The notes below the pieces were generated by a model, which was not told the origin of the DNA, searched no databases, and was given only the letters and a program-made list of their open reading frames with translations. A DNA stretch of 64,000 nt from NCBI RefSeq assembly GCF_033115175.1, contig NC_084830.1:42725409-42789408 (forward strand). The letters are read 5' to 3'. This document shows, piece by piece, positions 23,458 through 32,106 of this stretch; the stretch's first letter is position 1; every line of letters begins with the position of its first letter. The stretch comes from Lepus europaeus. Its lineage: Eukaryota > Chordata > Mammalia > Lagomorpha > Leporidae. Made by a program: the position numbers and the translations under genes.

Positions 23458-26400
23458 GACAGGCAGAGTGGACAGTGAGAGAGAGACAGAGAGAAAGATC
23501 TTCCTTTGCCGTTGGTTCACCCTCCAATGGCCGCCGCGGTTGGCGTACTGCGGCCAGCGCACCGCACTGATCGTGCTTCTCCCATGGGGTGCAGGGCCCA
23601 AGCACTTGGGCCATCCTCCACTGCCTTCCCTGGCCACAGCAGAGAGCTGGCCTGGAAGAGGGGCAACCGGGATAGAATCCGGCGCCCCAACCGGGACTAG
23701 AACCCGGTGTGCCGGCACCGCAAGGCGGAGGATTAGCCTAGTGAGCCGCGGCGCCGGCTACCTCCATTTCTAAAAGGGCCTGGAGCACAAGGCCCAGCAA
23801 TGGAAGTAGCCCCAGCCTCATACAATTCTCGCTTCAAATCACCCCGCCAACCACTAATGAGGTTCCCTAAAATGCCTCTGGATCAGGCCCTGCTCCCCGG
23901 CAGCTACTTCCGTCACCTTGTCACCTCCAAGACGATCCTACTTCTGCAAACCACCAGGCAGAGGATGGGGCAAATTCAGAGCAGCGCCCCAGAGGCAGAG
24001 GTTAGGCCGACATCCAAGCGCCTGGGTTCAACTCCCGCTGCAGCGCCTGGTTCCAGCTTCCTGCTGGTGCTGACCCCGGGGAGTCCCTGGGGAGGGCTCA
24101 AGTACCTGGGTCCCTGCCACACTCCCCGGAGACCTGGACTGTGTTCCCAGCTCCTAGCTTTGGCCTGGCCCAACGCCAGCAGTTACGGACATGGGGGAGC
24201 AAAACAGAGAGTAGGAGTTGCTTGTTCTCACTCGCTTGCTCGCTCGCTCTCTCCTCTCTGTTTGCATCTGCTTCCCAAATACATTACAGGTTTGTTTTGT
24301 TTTTGTTTTTACCCTCAAAGCAAAGCCCTTTGCAAAGCGCATGCGTGAACGGCACTTTCTCTGCTGAGAATGGCCACCCCGCCCATGATTTCACTGGGGC
24401 TGCGTGGGGTGGCCCGGTCACAGAGATGGTTAAGGCACATGGCCGACCTCAATGCGCTCTCAGGAGAGCCGCAGGAGAAGCGTTTAGCAAAAAGAGAACA
24501 CAACAGAGACTGTAAAAGCACCGTGGGAGCTGGGTACCAAGGCCCAGCGCGATGTGAACGGGAACCTAAGGCAGAGAAATGGTGGGTCAGGGCCAGTGTT
24601 TTGAAGCCTTCCGCTAAAGGATGAGAAGAAAGTCAACAGAGAAAAGGGGACAGGGCACTCCGGCGGCGGCAGCAGGTGCACGTGGTGAGGCAGCCACACA
24701 GCTCACAACCCAGGAGTCAGTAGATGTCTGGGGTTTGGGCGGGGTTTGGGCCCGCCCCACACGGCCACCAGTAACCACTACACAGCACTGCCCTTCTCAC
24801 CAGTTTGGGATCGGGTGGGCTCCGGGGAGGGGGTGGGCACCAAGGGCGGCCCTATCTTTCCAGTGGTTGTCTCCAGAGTGGGCTGGGACCCGTGAGGGGG
24901 GAATGCACGATTTAGAAAGCAAGCGATGCGAAACCTACCTTTGTCCGTCTCTTCAGGGTCCTCAGGGTCCAGTGTCAGCAGCCACCTCAGGCGCTCGCTC
25001 TCCGCAACAGCCACAGCCCGCACAGACAAGGGGGCCTGATGGGGGCCCGCACAGCTCACTAACAAATGTTCCTGTCCGGGGGCCTCTGCCTCACGCCAAG
25101 CATAACCCCCGGCCACGTTCCGATCGGCTGACAATCCGAGACCATGGTGACTTCTCCCCTCTTTGGCTTTCCTGGGGGGAGCGGGGCATGGCACCCTGGA
25201 CCAGCACAGGGCACAGCGTCGGCACCTCGGGACCTGAGAAATGACTCTTGGGGCGAATGATGGGACCGCAGGCTGCACGAGACGTGACTGTCACATTTCA
25301 CCTGAGAGCAATTTTACAAAGTCCAGGCGTTCTTGCCTTCCCATTCTCACTTGAGGGGTAAACAGGTCACAACAAAATCGGGGATACAAAGTCTCAGCCA
25401 CTGCAGCATTATAACTCAGTACCCACTCCGAAGTTTGCTCTCCTGGGGAGAGACAGACATGTCTCCACCCACAGATCCCTGCACGCCCCGCGGGGAGGGA
25501 AGATTCAACTCGGCAGTCTACACTGCGTCTCCGGACCCGATCCTTCCGTGAGTCCCGGTGTGTGAGGCCAGTGCACACACCGGTCTAATACCACAGATCT
25601 TTAGGCAGCCAGGCTGGAGGGGTCTGACCGACACTGGCTCACCTGTTGACGCTATCGTTGGCTAGCTGGATTCCGCGGTCGATCTGCAACACTGTCTTGT
25701 AATCCACGTAAGCCTTCCCGTACTGCTCTAAGGTCTCAAAGGCCATGGCCCGCCGCAGAAGAGGCTTCACAGAGAAAGGCTGAAGCTCCAGGGCCCTAAA
25801 GGAGGCAGAAGGATCCCGCGTCACGTGTGCGGTCTCCGCTCGTCAGCTTCCACCTGACTGACCACACCCTGCGAATGCCCGCACACGTCACAGCTCATCT
25901 TGGGGACACTGGCAACACGCAAGGCAGGCAAACCCGGAGGGGCAGAGCAATCGGCTGGCTGTGTGGCCGCTCTCTTTCAAACCAGAACTGAAGCCCCGTG
26001 CGTGTCCTCCTCCCCCGGTGATGTGTGGGCTCCCCAGGGTCCCGGAGCCCAGCACGGCACCTGGCACAGAACAGGGCCTCAACGGATTCTCGTTCCCAAT
26101 AGATAAAGAGTCTTACTTGCACTGTGTTTCTAAGGCAGAACCTTAATTGAGAACCACATAAGCCTGTATTACATTTTGAAGACCTGCTGGGGCCAGCGCT
26201 GTGGCATAGTGGGCAAAGCCACCGGCTGCAGTGCCAGCATCTATGGGCGCCAGTTCGAGTCCCGGCTGTTCCACTTCCGATCCAGCTCTCTGCTATGGCC
26301 TGGGAAAGCAGTAGAAGATGGCCCAAGTCCTTGGGCCCCTGCGCCTGCATGGGAGACCCGGAAGAATCTCCTGGCTTTGGATCAGTCCAGCTCTAGCCAT

Positions 26401-29400
26401 TGCAGCCAACTGGGGAGTGAACCAATGGATGGAAGACCTCTCTCTCTGCCTCTGCCTCTCTGTAACTCTGCCTTTCAAATAAATAAATAAATCTTTAAAA
26501 GAAAAAAATAAAAGACCAGCTCTTCAGGACTGAGTACAGTTCATCCTGATTCAGCAACAGCCAAAAAGTCTTCACAAATAAACCAGAAGGGCAGGAAAAG
26601 AACCAAATTCACAATTTCTAATAAGTCACGGATTTTCATTTTGCACGTTTTAGTCTTTGAAGTGTTTCCAGTAACATTCAAGGCATACAAGGATACTTCA
26701 CAGAAAGATGGAATAAAAGCTTATTCTGGTGCAAAAATTACCATCATCCAATCAAGATGGCCCCAAGCAAGTGTGCGTGATGCACTTAATTTTCAGCACC
26801 TGTGGGCCTGGTCGACGCGAGGGGTTTTCCCCCGGACCACAGCCCTCAGAATGAAGACGAGCACCAGGACAGAAGCCCCCACGGAGAAAAAGAAAGCACT
26901 CACGCCTAAAACTAAACAGGCACAGCCAACTTGGAAAGCCGCGCACAGAGAACAGGCCGCCTACTGGCACTGCGGAGACCCTGCAGCATCCAAGTTCAAG
27001 CCTGTGCTAGAGGAGCGGAGAATCCCAGGCACCCCTCCTCTGTGTTTAGCCTGTCGGAACAGACGCGGAGGTTCCTGGAGTGGCTGGGTCTCACGCCAAG
27101 GTTCCCTGGCAGATGGCAAAGTGAAGGCTTTCACTGGTAAACAATGACGCTAATAAAAATGTCTACAACAATGACTTGCAAACTTTTGCCTGCGCATCAC
27201 AAGCCCTCTGTATTGCACCTGAAGGCCAGGAATGGAGACCTGGAGGCCCAGGCCCCCCAGACCCCAGGCATCTTCCAACCCACCCCGGGGCACCCCGACA
27301 ACCCCCTGGGTGCAGGCATCCACATCAAATACCTCAATCACAAACCCCAAAGACATAAACATTCCTCCCACAGGTCAAAGACTCTCGCCTTCCTCTTACT
27401 TTAAATCCCACCCCAGGCTGGCGCCGCAGCTCAACTGTCTAATCCTCCACCTTGCGGCGCCAGCACACCGGGTTCTAGTTCTGGTCAGGGCGCCAGATTC
27501 TGTCCCAGTTGCCCCTCTTCCAGGACAGCTCTCTGCTGTGGCCCGGGAGTGCAGTGGAGGATGGCCCAAGTGCTTGGGCCCTGCACCCCATGGGAGACCA
27601 GGAGAAGCACCTGGCTCCTGCCTTCGGATCAGCGCGATGCGCCGGCCGCAGCGGCCATTGGAGGGTGAACCAACGGCAAAAGGAAGACCTTTCTCTCTGT
27701 CTCTCTCTCACTATCCACTCTGTCAAAAAAAAAAAAAAAAAAATCCCACCCCAGGTTCTTCTTTTTCAATGTTTGACTTGTCTGGTCAGAAGAACTCATG
27801 GAACTTTCCAAAGAGCAGAGATAATGGCCTTAAGAACCGCAACCCCCACCCTCCGAAAAAAAAAAAAAAAAAAAAGATCCCTTTAAAATGTATGCAATCT
27901 GAGGTGAAGAGAAGGCCAAACTTTCTGCCAGTAAGGTATTCCTCGTTTATCCAGGTTTAAACACAGCCGTATTTCAACAGGTGCATCGGGGCTCCTCTGG
28001 GATTGAAAACAAGTCTGAGAATCTCTGCTCTGGAGCAAACCCATCTCCTGCTAATCACCCTCTCCACGCCCCTGACTCACACAGCAGCTATCCAAGCCAG
28101 CATCTAAGTAGGTCGATCTCTACGGAGGTCAGCGCTGACCAGCAGAGCCGGATTCCTTGGCTTAGAGCGCAGCTCCTACCCAAGGACACCCTACCTGAAG
28201 CCACGCCCTCCCCCAGGACCAGTCACCCCCACCCCGGGGCCTCCCTGGAGTCCCAGCGGGCTTTCCCTGTGAGTCTACCTGACACACAGTGAGTCTCAGC
28301 CAGTACCTGCGCACCTCCTCTCAGGACCCCATTGTTTTGCAGGAGCCCTGACTTTAGGGACCCCAAAGTTGTAACCGCAGCATCTTGATCCTGCTCACTG
28401 CGGGACGACGGCCAGAGAGAACCCTGCACCCGGATCCCAGAGCTGAAGGGCTGCTGGCCGCAAAGCACCCATGCCTGCTATCAACAAGCTCCCGGGCTCT
28501 AGTCAGTTAGCTACAGCCGGTGGTGGTTTTACAACTGGCCCAGGCTTGTGATGTGTGTCAGTTTTCATGGGTACTGCCAATGCGAAAGTAACAAACCCTG
28601 CACCTTAGAGACAAGCGGCCACAGGACTCCACCTCGGGCTTCTGAGAGTGAACCGGATAGCCATAATCCCATGAGACCACAGACGACGAAGCAGGCCTCT
28701 GGATTTTTTAGGAGCACCAATGGCAACTTCTGCAACAGGTTCATTCACTCCACGGCAAAGGCAAGGGTATGTTCTACTCAAGGGTATGTACTCATCCGTC
28801 CTGGCGGGTGACTTCCGGGGCACCAACAGCGATTACGTTGCTGCAAGGTGGTGCCAGGCTGTAGGGGACCCGGCCCTGACCTGAAGGAGCCGAAATCCAC
28901 CGCAGCGGAGGGTACAAGGACCTCCAGGGGTGACCTGCAGATGCCCAGGGGGCCTGGGGCACCCAGGACGCGGGAGAGAACACAGGGACTGTGGGAGCCT
29001 AACCCGGCTCGCGGCCAGGGCGGCCCTGGCAGACCACAAGGCTGCACAGAGCTTGTTAGGGGGAGGAGGGGCATCTGGTGACTGAGAGACGTTTATAATT
29101 ATCCCCTGGAAGGTCTGAAACTCTCCGAGCAAAATCACGCACCAGGAAAAGCTAATCTGATGCCCCAGGGGGGGGTGGGGGTGGGGGATCAAAAGTAGTC
29201 ATTAGGAAATGAGTGTGAATTAAGAGTGTCAGCCATGCGACTGTCTACACCCGGAGAGAGGTTACCGTTTGTGCACAGGAATCCATCAAAATGTCCCCTA
29301 TGCGGACATTTTAGCAGGACATGGGATATTGCGTTCATCCCCCGGGTATGACAGCAGTGTCTTAACGACCCAGAAGCGCGTGCGGGTTTACCTGTTACAA

Positions 29401-30096
29401 TCTTGAATGCAGCCACTGCAGTTCCCTTCTTTTAGGTAACATGCGGCTCTATTTGAATATAAGATGCTTAGGTCATCTGCACTGGCACTTCCTAAAATCA
29501 CATTTAATTAGACACAGTTACGATCCATTAGCAAGCATCACAGCCGACCCCCGTCCGAGGGCGGCGGCCGCGGTGGCACCGCAGTCGCGCGCCGGCTCCT
29601 CCCGCAGACTCCGGGGAGCCGCCCACCTCCGCAGTGGCCCCCGAGGGCGAGCGCGCCGGGCGCCCTGAGTCACCGGGCAGGAACGCGGGAGCCCAGCGCC
29701 CGTGCGTCCGTCCGGAGGCGGAGGCGGCCGCGCCCGCGGGGACACCCCCCGCCCCCGCAGCCCCGGGGGCCGCCGCTCACCCACCTGCAGGCTCCAGCTG
29801 CGCTATCGCCGCCGAGTACTTGGCGGCCGCCTCGGTGAACTGGCCGCCCTTGAACAGCTCGTTGCCCTGGCTCTTGAGGTCGGCGGGGCCCGAGGGCGCG
29901 TCGGCCGGCGCGGGGTCCCCGGGGCCGGGGTGGGCGTTGGCGCCGGCGGCCGGGGCGGGGGCCGGGGCCGGGGTCCCGCCGCGCTGCTCCGCGCCGGTCG
30001 CCGGCGCCCGGGTCCTCCGCGGCCGCTTGGCGCCGTCGCTCCTGCCCGACAGCTTCTTCTGGATGTTGCCCATGGCGCGCGCGGGCTCGGCGGCCT
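10074..30096 (-). CDS. SPAG1: SPAG1, 3' half of the gene (nine coding exons joined)
   Basis: SPAG1 is a cytoplasmic co-chaperone scaffold that helps preassemble axonemal dynein arms; human mutations cause primary ciliary dyskinesia. Its TPR blocks bind HSP70/HSP90, and its C-terminal domain recruits the RUVBL1/2 ATPases (R2SP complex with PIH1D2). Seen here: nine exons whose phases match at every junction and whose translation follows my memory of human SPAG1 almost residue for residue. From the methionine at 30073 the joined frame is 545 codons: a Lys/Arg-rich start and Pro/Ala linker (1-64), a first TPR block (about 66-180), a second TPR block (about 241-360), a charged linker, and an RPAP3_C-type domain (about 421-515). 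Human SPAG1 is 926 residues, so the N-terminal part, including its first TPR block, is missing from what I can identify. Confidence in the identity is very high; the upstream extent is unresolved. Confidence 0.96.
10300..10671 (-). CDS. SPAG1: SPAG1 coding exon H (RPAP3_C-type domain)
   Basis: A 372-bp exon with acceptor CTCCTGCAG before 10671 and donor TTTAAG|gtaagt at 10300 (phase 0 at both ends). About 42 residues of acidic, poorly conserved linker are followed by PHNAYEFGQAINAISLRKDK and the rest of the all-helical RPAP3_C-type domain (NKLEGDTFLLLVQAL, DPSLVYQHLLYLSKADRFK). In RPAP3 and SPAG1 this domain binds RUVBL1/RUVBL2. The linker differs much more from human than the domain does. 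Confidence 0.97.
10672..11433. other. SPAG1 intron G/H
   Basis: 762 bp, unique, with normal gtattt...ctgcag borders on the minus strand. No repeat recognised. Confidence 0.7.
11434..11598 (-). CDS. SPAG1: SPAG1 coding exon G
   Basis: A 165-bp exon with acceptor CTTCCAG before 11598 and donor CAAGAG|gtattt at 11434 (phase 0 at both ends, so skipping it would keep frame). It encodes NYQKSLTDLNKVLLLDPNIV and a highly charged helix running to KKIEIQE, closing the second TPR block and starting the linker to the C-terminal domain. Confidence 0.96.
11599..13032. other. SPAG1 intron F/G, left part
   Basis: Unique intronic sequence. It contains several open frames of 60-130 codons on both strands that look like chance in moderately GC-rich DNA. 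No exon or repeat recognised. Confidence 0.5.
13033..13310 (+). mobile_element. C-repeat SINE
   Basis: A well-preserved copy: ggaccggcgctgtggcgcag head, catcccatatggg, cccaagtgcttgggcccctg, CT-rich part and aaataaataaat tail. Confidence 0.92.
13311..14469. other. SPAG1 intron F/G, middle part
   Basis: Unique. Near 13430-13480 (gtgcccagcacataaatgaa) there is a short MIR-like end. Nothing else recognised. Confidence 0.45.
14470..14830 (+). mobile_element. MaLR/MLT-like LTR
   Basis: A familiar order of motifs: gtgtgaagacatgacagtgtg, aggccacggagagagg, aagaaaccagcact, ctccagaactgagaaaatc, tttctgttgtctaagccaca, ttgtttcagcagctctagcc. This fits an ancient MaLR-type LTR inside a SPAG1 intron. Subfamily not assigned. 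Confidence 0.6.
15111..15445 (+). mobile_element. C-repeat SINE, young
   Basis: A complete copy with a long A tail and a perfect 13-bp target duplication, aaactcagtgatg (15098-15110 and 15446-15458). The high identity to other copies and the perfect duplication suggest recent insertion. Confidence 0.95.
15459..16539. other. SPAG1 intron F/G, right part
   Basis: Unique sequence up to the donor of exon F. Two ccctaa-like units (16312-16320) are too few to be a telomere-like repeat. Confidence 0.45.
16540..16666 (-). CDS. SPAG1: SPAG1 coding exon F
   Basis: A 127-bp exon with acceptor CACACAG before 16666 and donor CTCAAG|gtgagg at 16540 (phase 2 in, phase 0 out). It encodes ALCYLKLCQFEEAKRDCDQA and then LQMDAGNVKACYRRALAHKGLK, the middle TPR of the second block. 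A run of Arg/Lys/Asn positions fits a carboxylate-clamp TPR of the kind that holds HSP70/HSP90 C-termini; that reading is inference. Confidence 0.96.
16771..17431 (+). mobile_element. C-repeat SINE split by a younger SINE
   Basis: The outer copy runs 16771-17064 and resumes at 17416-17431. Its own target duplication is tctgttgcta / tccgttgcta (16761 and 17432). A second SINE is inserted in its tail. Confidence 0.88.
17065..17403 (-). mobile_element. C-repeat SINE nested in another SINE tail
   Basis: A minus-strand full-length copy flanked by the duplicated tail sequence caaataaatgat (17053-17064 and 17404-17415). Confidence 0.93.
17821..18080 (+). mobile_element. C-repeat SINE, older subfamily
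   Basis: The head reads gcatttggcacagcagttaagatgctgcttg, unlike the cggcgctgtggcgcagcggg head of most copies here, so it belongs to a different and probably older subfamily. Confidence 0.82.
18545..18677 (-). CDS. SPAG1: SPAG1 coding exon E, GC donor
   Basis: A 133-bp exon with acceptor CCCTAG before 18677 (phase 1 in). It opens the second TPR block with FKAMKEEGNRCVKDKNYTDA and a KYSECLKINNKECAIYTN segment. It ends AACAG|gcaagt at 18545 (phase 2 out). A GC replaces the usual GT at the donor, and the flanking bases match U1 snRNA closely, as is typical of genuine GC-AG introns. The joined codon AG|A gives the conserved Arg of the TPR NRA motif. Confidence 0.95.
18678..21440. other. SPAG1 intron D/E
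   Basis: Mostly unique; one inverted-repeat element (21098-21205), an A-run at 20170-20185 and a MIR-like piece near 21270-21365 just beside exon D. Short (ccagcc)n at 19278-19300. Confidence 0.5.
21098..21205. mobile_element. Short inverted-repeat (MITE-like) element, copy c
   Basis: Left end acttcaaaaagttcatggaa. The inverted right end is cccatgaactttcctaagat. It lies about 240 bp from SPAG1 exon D. Confidence 0.65.
21441..21607 (-). CDS. SPAG1: SPAG1 coding exon D (inter-TPR linker)
   Basis: A 167-bp exon with acceptor CTTTAG before 21607 and donor ACAG|gttcgt at 21441 (phase 2 in, phase 1 out). It encodes ITRILMELDGPSWREKLSPI and then a poorly conserved Pro/Gly/Arg-rich linker between the two TPR blocks. 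The donor gttcgt is weaker than its neighbours. It is chosen because it restores the phase and aligns GST-E-ESVFK with the human GIT-D-EKTFK junction. Confidence 0.9.
21608..23433. other. SPAG1 intron C/D, right of exon D
   Basis: Mostly unique, AT-rich from 21700 to 23000, then moderately GC-rich. No exon or clear repeat recognised. Confidence 0.45.
23434..23758 (-). mobile_element. C-repeat SINE, young
   Basis: Long poly(T) at 23432-23457, gccgcggcgccggc head at the right end, and a near-perfect duplication tacctccagttct / tacctccatttct (23421 and 23759). Confidence 0.92.
23980..24290 (+). mobile_element. Old SINE of the C-repeat type
   Basis: Diverged but with the expected order: gcgcctgggttcaactcc, ctcaagtacctgggtccctg, agctcctagctttggcctgg, CT-rich stretch (ctcgcttgctcgctcgctct), cttcccaaatacatt end. 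Confidence 0.65.
24291..25642. other. SPAG1 intron C/D near exon C
   Basis: Unique and GC-rich in places. It contains open frames of 166-207 codons (24621-25278) on both strands, without splice logic or known domains; read as chance. Confidence 0.45.
25643..25795 (-). CDS. SPAG1: SPAG1 coding exon C
   Basis: A 153-bp exon with acceptor CTTTAG before 25795 and donor AACAG|gtgagc at 25643 (phase 2 in, phase 2 out). It encodes ALELQPFSVKPLLRRAMAFE and then a QYGKAYVDYKTVLQID stretch, the last TPR of this block plus its capping helix, ending ANDSVN. Human differs at only a few positions. Confidence 0.96.
26189..26509 (+). mobile_element. C-repeat SINE
   Basis: A full-length copy with (aaat)n tail; target duplication aagacctgct / aagaccagct. 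Confidence 0.9.
27418..27740 (+). mobile_element. C-repeat SINE, young
   Basis: A complete copy with a perfect 15-bp duplication aaatcccaccccagg (27403-27417 and 27741-27755) and a pure A tail. Confidence 0.95.
27756..29391. other. SPAG1 intron B/C near exon B
   Basis: Unique; an A-run at 27857-27875 and a G-rich stretch at 29168-29188. No exon recognised. Confidence 0.45.
29392..29491 (-). CDS. SPAG1: SPAG1 coding exon B
   Basis: A 100-bp exon with acceptor TTTTAG before 29491 and donor AG|gtaaac at 29392 (phase 1 in, phase 2 out). It encodes ADDLSILYSNRAACYLKEG and the following NCSGCIQDCN, the second TPR helix pair of this block, nearly identical to human. It is separated from exon A by only 293 bp. 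It is too short to stand out as an open reading frame and was found by reading the reverse complement for the residues missing between exons A and C. Confidence 0.96.
29785..30096 (-). CDS. SPAG1: SPAG1 coding exon A (MGNIQ exon, CpG island)
   Basis: This is the first SPAG1 exon recognised in the window. A pyrimidine-rich acceptor ending CCCGCAG precedes 30096. Seven codons (AAEPARA) follow before the methionine at 30071-30073, whose context GCCATGG is a strong Kozak site. In human SPAG1 the same MGNIQKKL motif is internal, so the exon normally continues an upstream frame. It encodes a basic start, a Pro/Ala/Gly-rich low-complexity linker and the first TPR helix (residues about 66-96, starting LKSQGNELF). 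It ends GCA G|gtgggt (phase 1). The GC content is extreme. An in-frame ATG also lies upstream of the acceptor, at 30131-30133, with a weak Kozak context. Confidence 0.95.
29913..29975 (+). promoter_or_regulatory. G-quadruplex-prone tract in exon A
   Basis: The plus strand has at least six GGGG runs separated by 1-12 bases (GGGGCCGGGGTGGG and similar). On the minus strand it encodes the Pro/Ala/Gly linker of SPAG1. Such tracts can fold as G4 and also vary in length between alleles. Confidence 0.55.
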
Positions 30097-30330
30097 CTGC
30101 GGGGAAGCAGATGCGGGAAGTGAGAGTTGGCATCGGCCGGGGCTACCAGGGCCGGGCCGCGGGGGAGCCGGCGCGAGGGGCGGGCTCCGGGGAAGCCGGG
30201 CCGGGCGCCGCCCCGCGGGCGGAGCCGAGCGCTCGAAGCGCTGCCCGGGCCGGCCCGTCCGTCCCCCGCGGCCCCGCGGCTTCCTGAGCTGCGGGGCTCC
30301 GGACTGCAGCCGCGCCGCGGTGGAACCCCC

Positions 30331-31103
30331 CAAGCGTCCACAGGCTTGGGGTGCGAAAACCGGCATTTCCAACCTGGCCTCCAGCCGCACCTGTCGGGGC
30401 AGATCTTAACGAAGGGGTACTTTTCCCTTCCGTGTGCAACTCTGGAATGAATGAATGGAGTTACTCAGACTTGAGGAATCCAATAACTGCACCCAGAGCT
30501 AGGATGCTCTTTTCTTATTTTAAAGGATGGGGAGAAAAAAGACCATTTGGAAGAAAAATACATGCGAAGCGATTTTCAAAAGTCATTTCTAGAGTGAATT
30601 TACCAAGAAGTCACATCAAATAGAAACCTAGTTCTTAAAGGAAGCCTGTGAACTCAGCAAGTTTTCCATTCCAATGCCTTATTCAGACTAAAACTTCCCT
30701 TGATTATGCTTGAGTTTAGATAGTAGTAGCTTTACTAATTACCGAAATTTATTTTTAAATATGAAAATAATATAAATATTTCATCGATGGGTCTTATCAA
30801 TATTTAAAGCAATTAAGCATTTCAAAGCTCTGAAAATCACTTACATATCAAGACTTCTTTTTTTAAACATTCTAAAGATTTTTAATAGGTATGTTTTCCA
30901 CTCTTTTATCAATGGGAAAGCACAAAGGGGAATACACAGCCACAGTTACCAAAGTTAACATCAGGATGATCACCTTAAGGCAGGTTTCAAGGATAAGGCA
31001 CATCAATACCGTGCTCTATGGAGCAGTCCAATTTGAGCTTAATTATTAAAGCAGAAAAAAAAAATCTGTTGTACAGAGAAATCCCCAAATTGGACCCAAT
31101 AAG
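30331..31103. other. Unique DNA upstream of SPAG1 exon A
   Basis: CpG density falls off sharply and the sequence becomes AT-rich. No upstream SPAG1 exon recognised on the minus strand. Confidence 0.5.
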
Positions 31104-31155
31104 ATTTTTTGAAAATATTTATTTGAAAAGCAGGGTTAACAGAGACCAAGGGAGA

Positions 31156-31220
<65 letters not shown>

Positions 31221-31400
31221 TCTTCCATCTGCTTGCTTGCTTACTCCAGCCAGGAGCTTCATCCAGGGCCCCCCACATGGGTGTAGGGGCCCAAGCACTT
31301 GGGCCATCTTCTGCTGTCTTCGCAGGTGCATTAGCAGGGAGCTGGATTGGAAGTGCAGCATATTATGGGATGCCGACGTCACAGGCAGTGTCTTCACCCA
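31104..31400 (-). mobile_element. C-repeat SINE with expanded (GA)n
   Basis: Tail at the left (gaaaatatttatttg), head at about 31400. The CT-rich internal part has expanded into the GA microsatellite at 31155-31220. Confidence 0.82.
31155..31220. repeat. (GA)n microsatellite inside a SINE
   Basis: About 30 nearly pure GA units grown from the CT-rich part of the C repeat. Likely length-polymorphic. Confidence 0.92.
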
Positions 31401-32106
31401 GGTTTTGTCTAGTACCTGCTACTGCAGTCCTCACCCCAAAACCTGATGGAGCCCTGAGTCAGCGGCAGCAGAGGCAATGGACAGCTCGGGATTGTTGGCG
31501 TCCCCTTGTGTGTGATCTCCCTGTGGCTGACCAAGACTGTTACTACATCACCGCAGTTGAGTGAGAACTTGACCTTTCTGTACATTATCATCAGTGCTCA
31601 TACCAAGAATTACCCTTCCCACTCTACAAATGAGGCACCAAACAAGGAAGAAGCTAAGGAATCTGCCCAGGAGCCGGGAGCTGGAAACCAGCATTCCCCA
31701 GGCTTTGAGCTGAATGCCAAGCCGTGTCTTCTTCCTTCCTGGACAGTCTGAGCAGTTCCTAGAAAGACAGCCGGAGGTCTGACTGTGAAGCCCTGGGAGC
31801 CTTGTGGAGTCTGAGCGACTGCTGGACGCCTTACCAAGACACACTGATGGGAGAGGTGTTGGAAGACGAAGGATCCTTGAGTCTGCATGTGGAGGGGATC
31901 CCTCGGAAGTGCTCTTGGATCCCTGAGGATGCTAACATCTAACAAATGAAGAGAGGAAGACTCTTCACGTAGACAGGGGAATGCCTAGAAAGGAGAGAGC
32001 ACGCCAGAGGGCGCAGGAAGAAAGGGGCCAGCAAGAACAAATTTCAAAGGAAGGAACACTCAGCAATGGAGTTTGTGGGTTGGGCAGTTTGGGTAGCTGA
32101 CAGGTG
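31401..32106. other. Unique DNA with a MIR fragment
   Basis: A MIR-like core at about 31565-31700 (acccttcccactctacaaat, then aggaatctgcccaggagcc). No coding exon recognised. Confidence 0.5.

Larger units (their letters stand above)
29540..30330. promoter_or_regulatory. SPAG1: CpG island, possible internal SPAG1 promoter
   Basis: About 790 bp of very GC-rich, CpG-dense sequence with Sp1-type GGGCGG/CCGCCC boxes and no TATA box covers exon A and its flanks. The surrounding DNA is AT-rich and CpG-poor. CpG islands usually mark promoters, yet this one sits on an exon that is internal in the human gene. A minus-strand transcript starting here could use the strong-Kozak ATG at 30073 and make the 545-residue C-terminal form. 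It could instead be an exon that is GC-rich only because of its coding content. Confidence 0.6.

Noticed and set aside
24621-25278. Overlapping 166- and 207-codon frames on opposite strands
   Set aside because: Lies in a SPAG1 intron, with no domain or conserved segment recognised.
29634-30341. Open frames of 195-235 codons on both strands over the CpG island
   Set aside because: GC-rich DNA has few stop codons. Only the frame continuing into the SPAG1 TPR has splice logic and homology; the rest are shadows.
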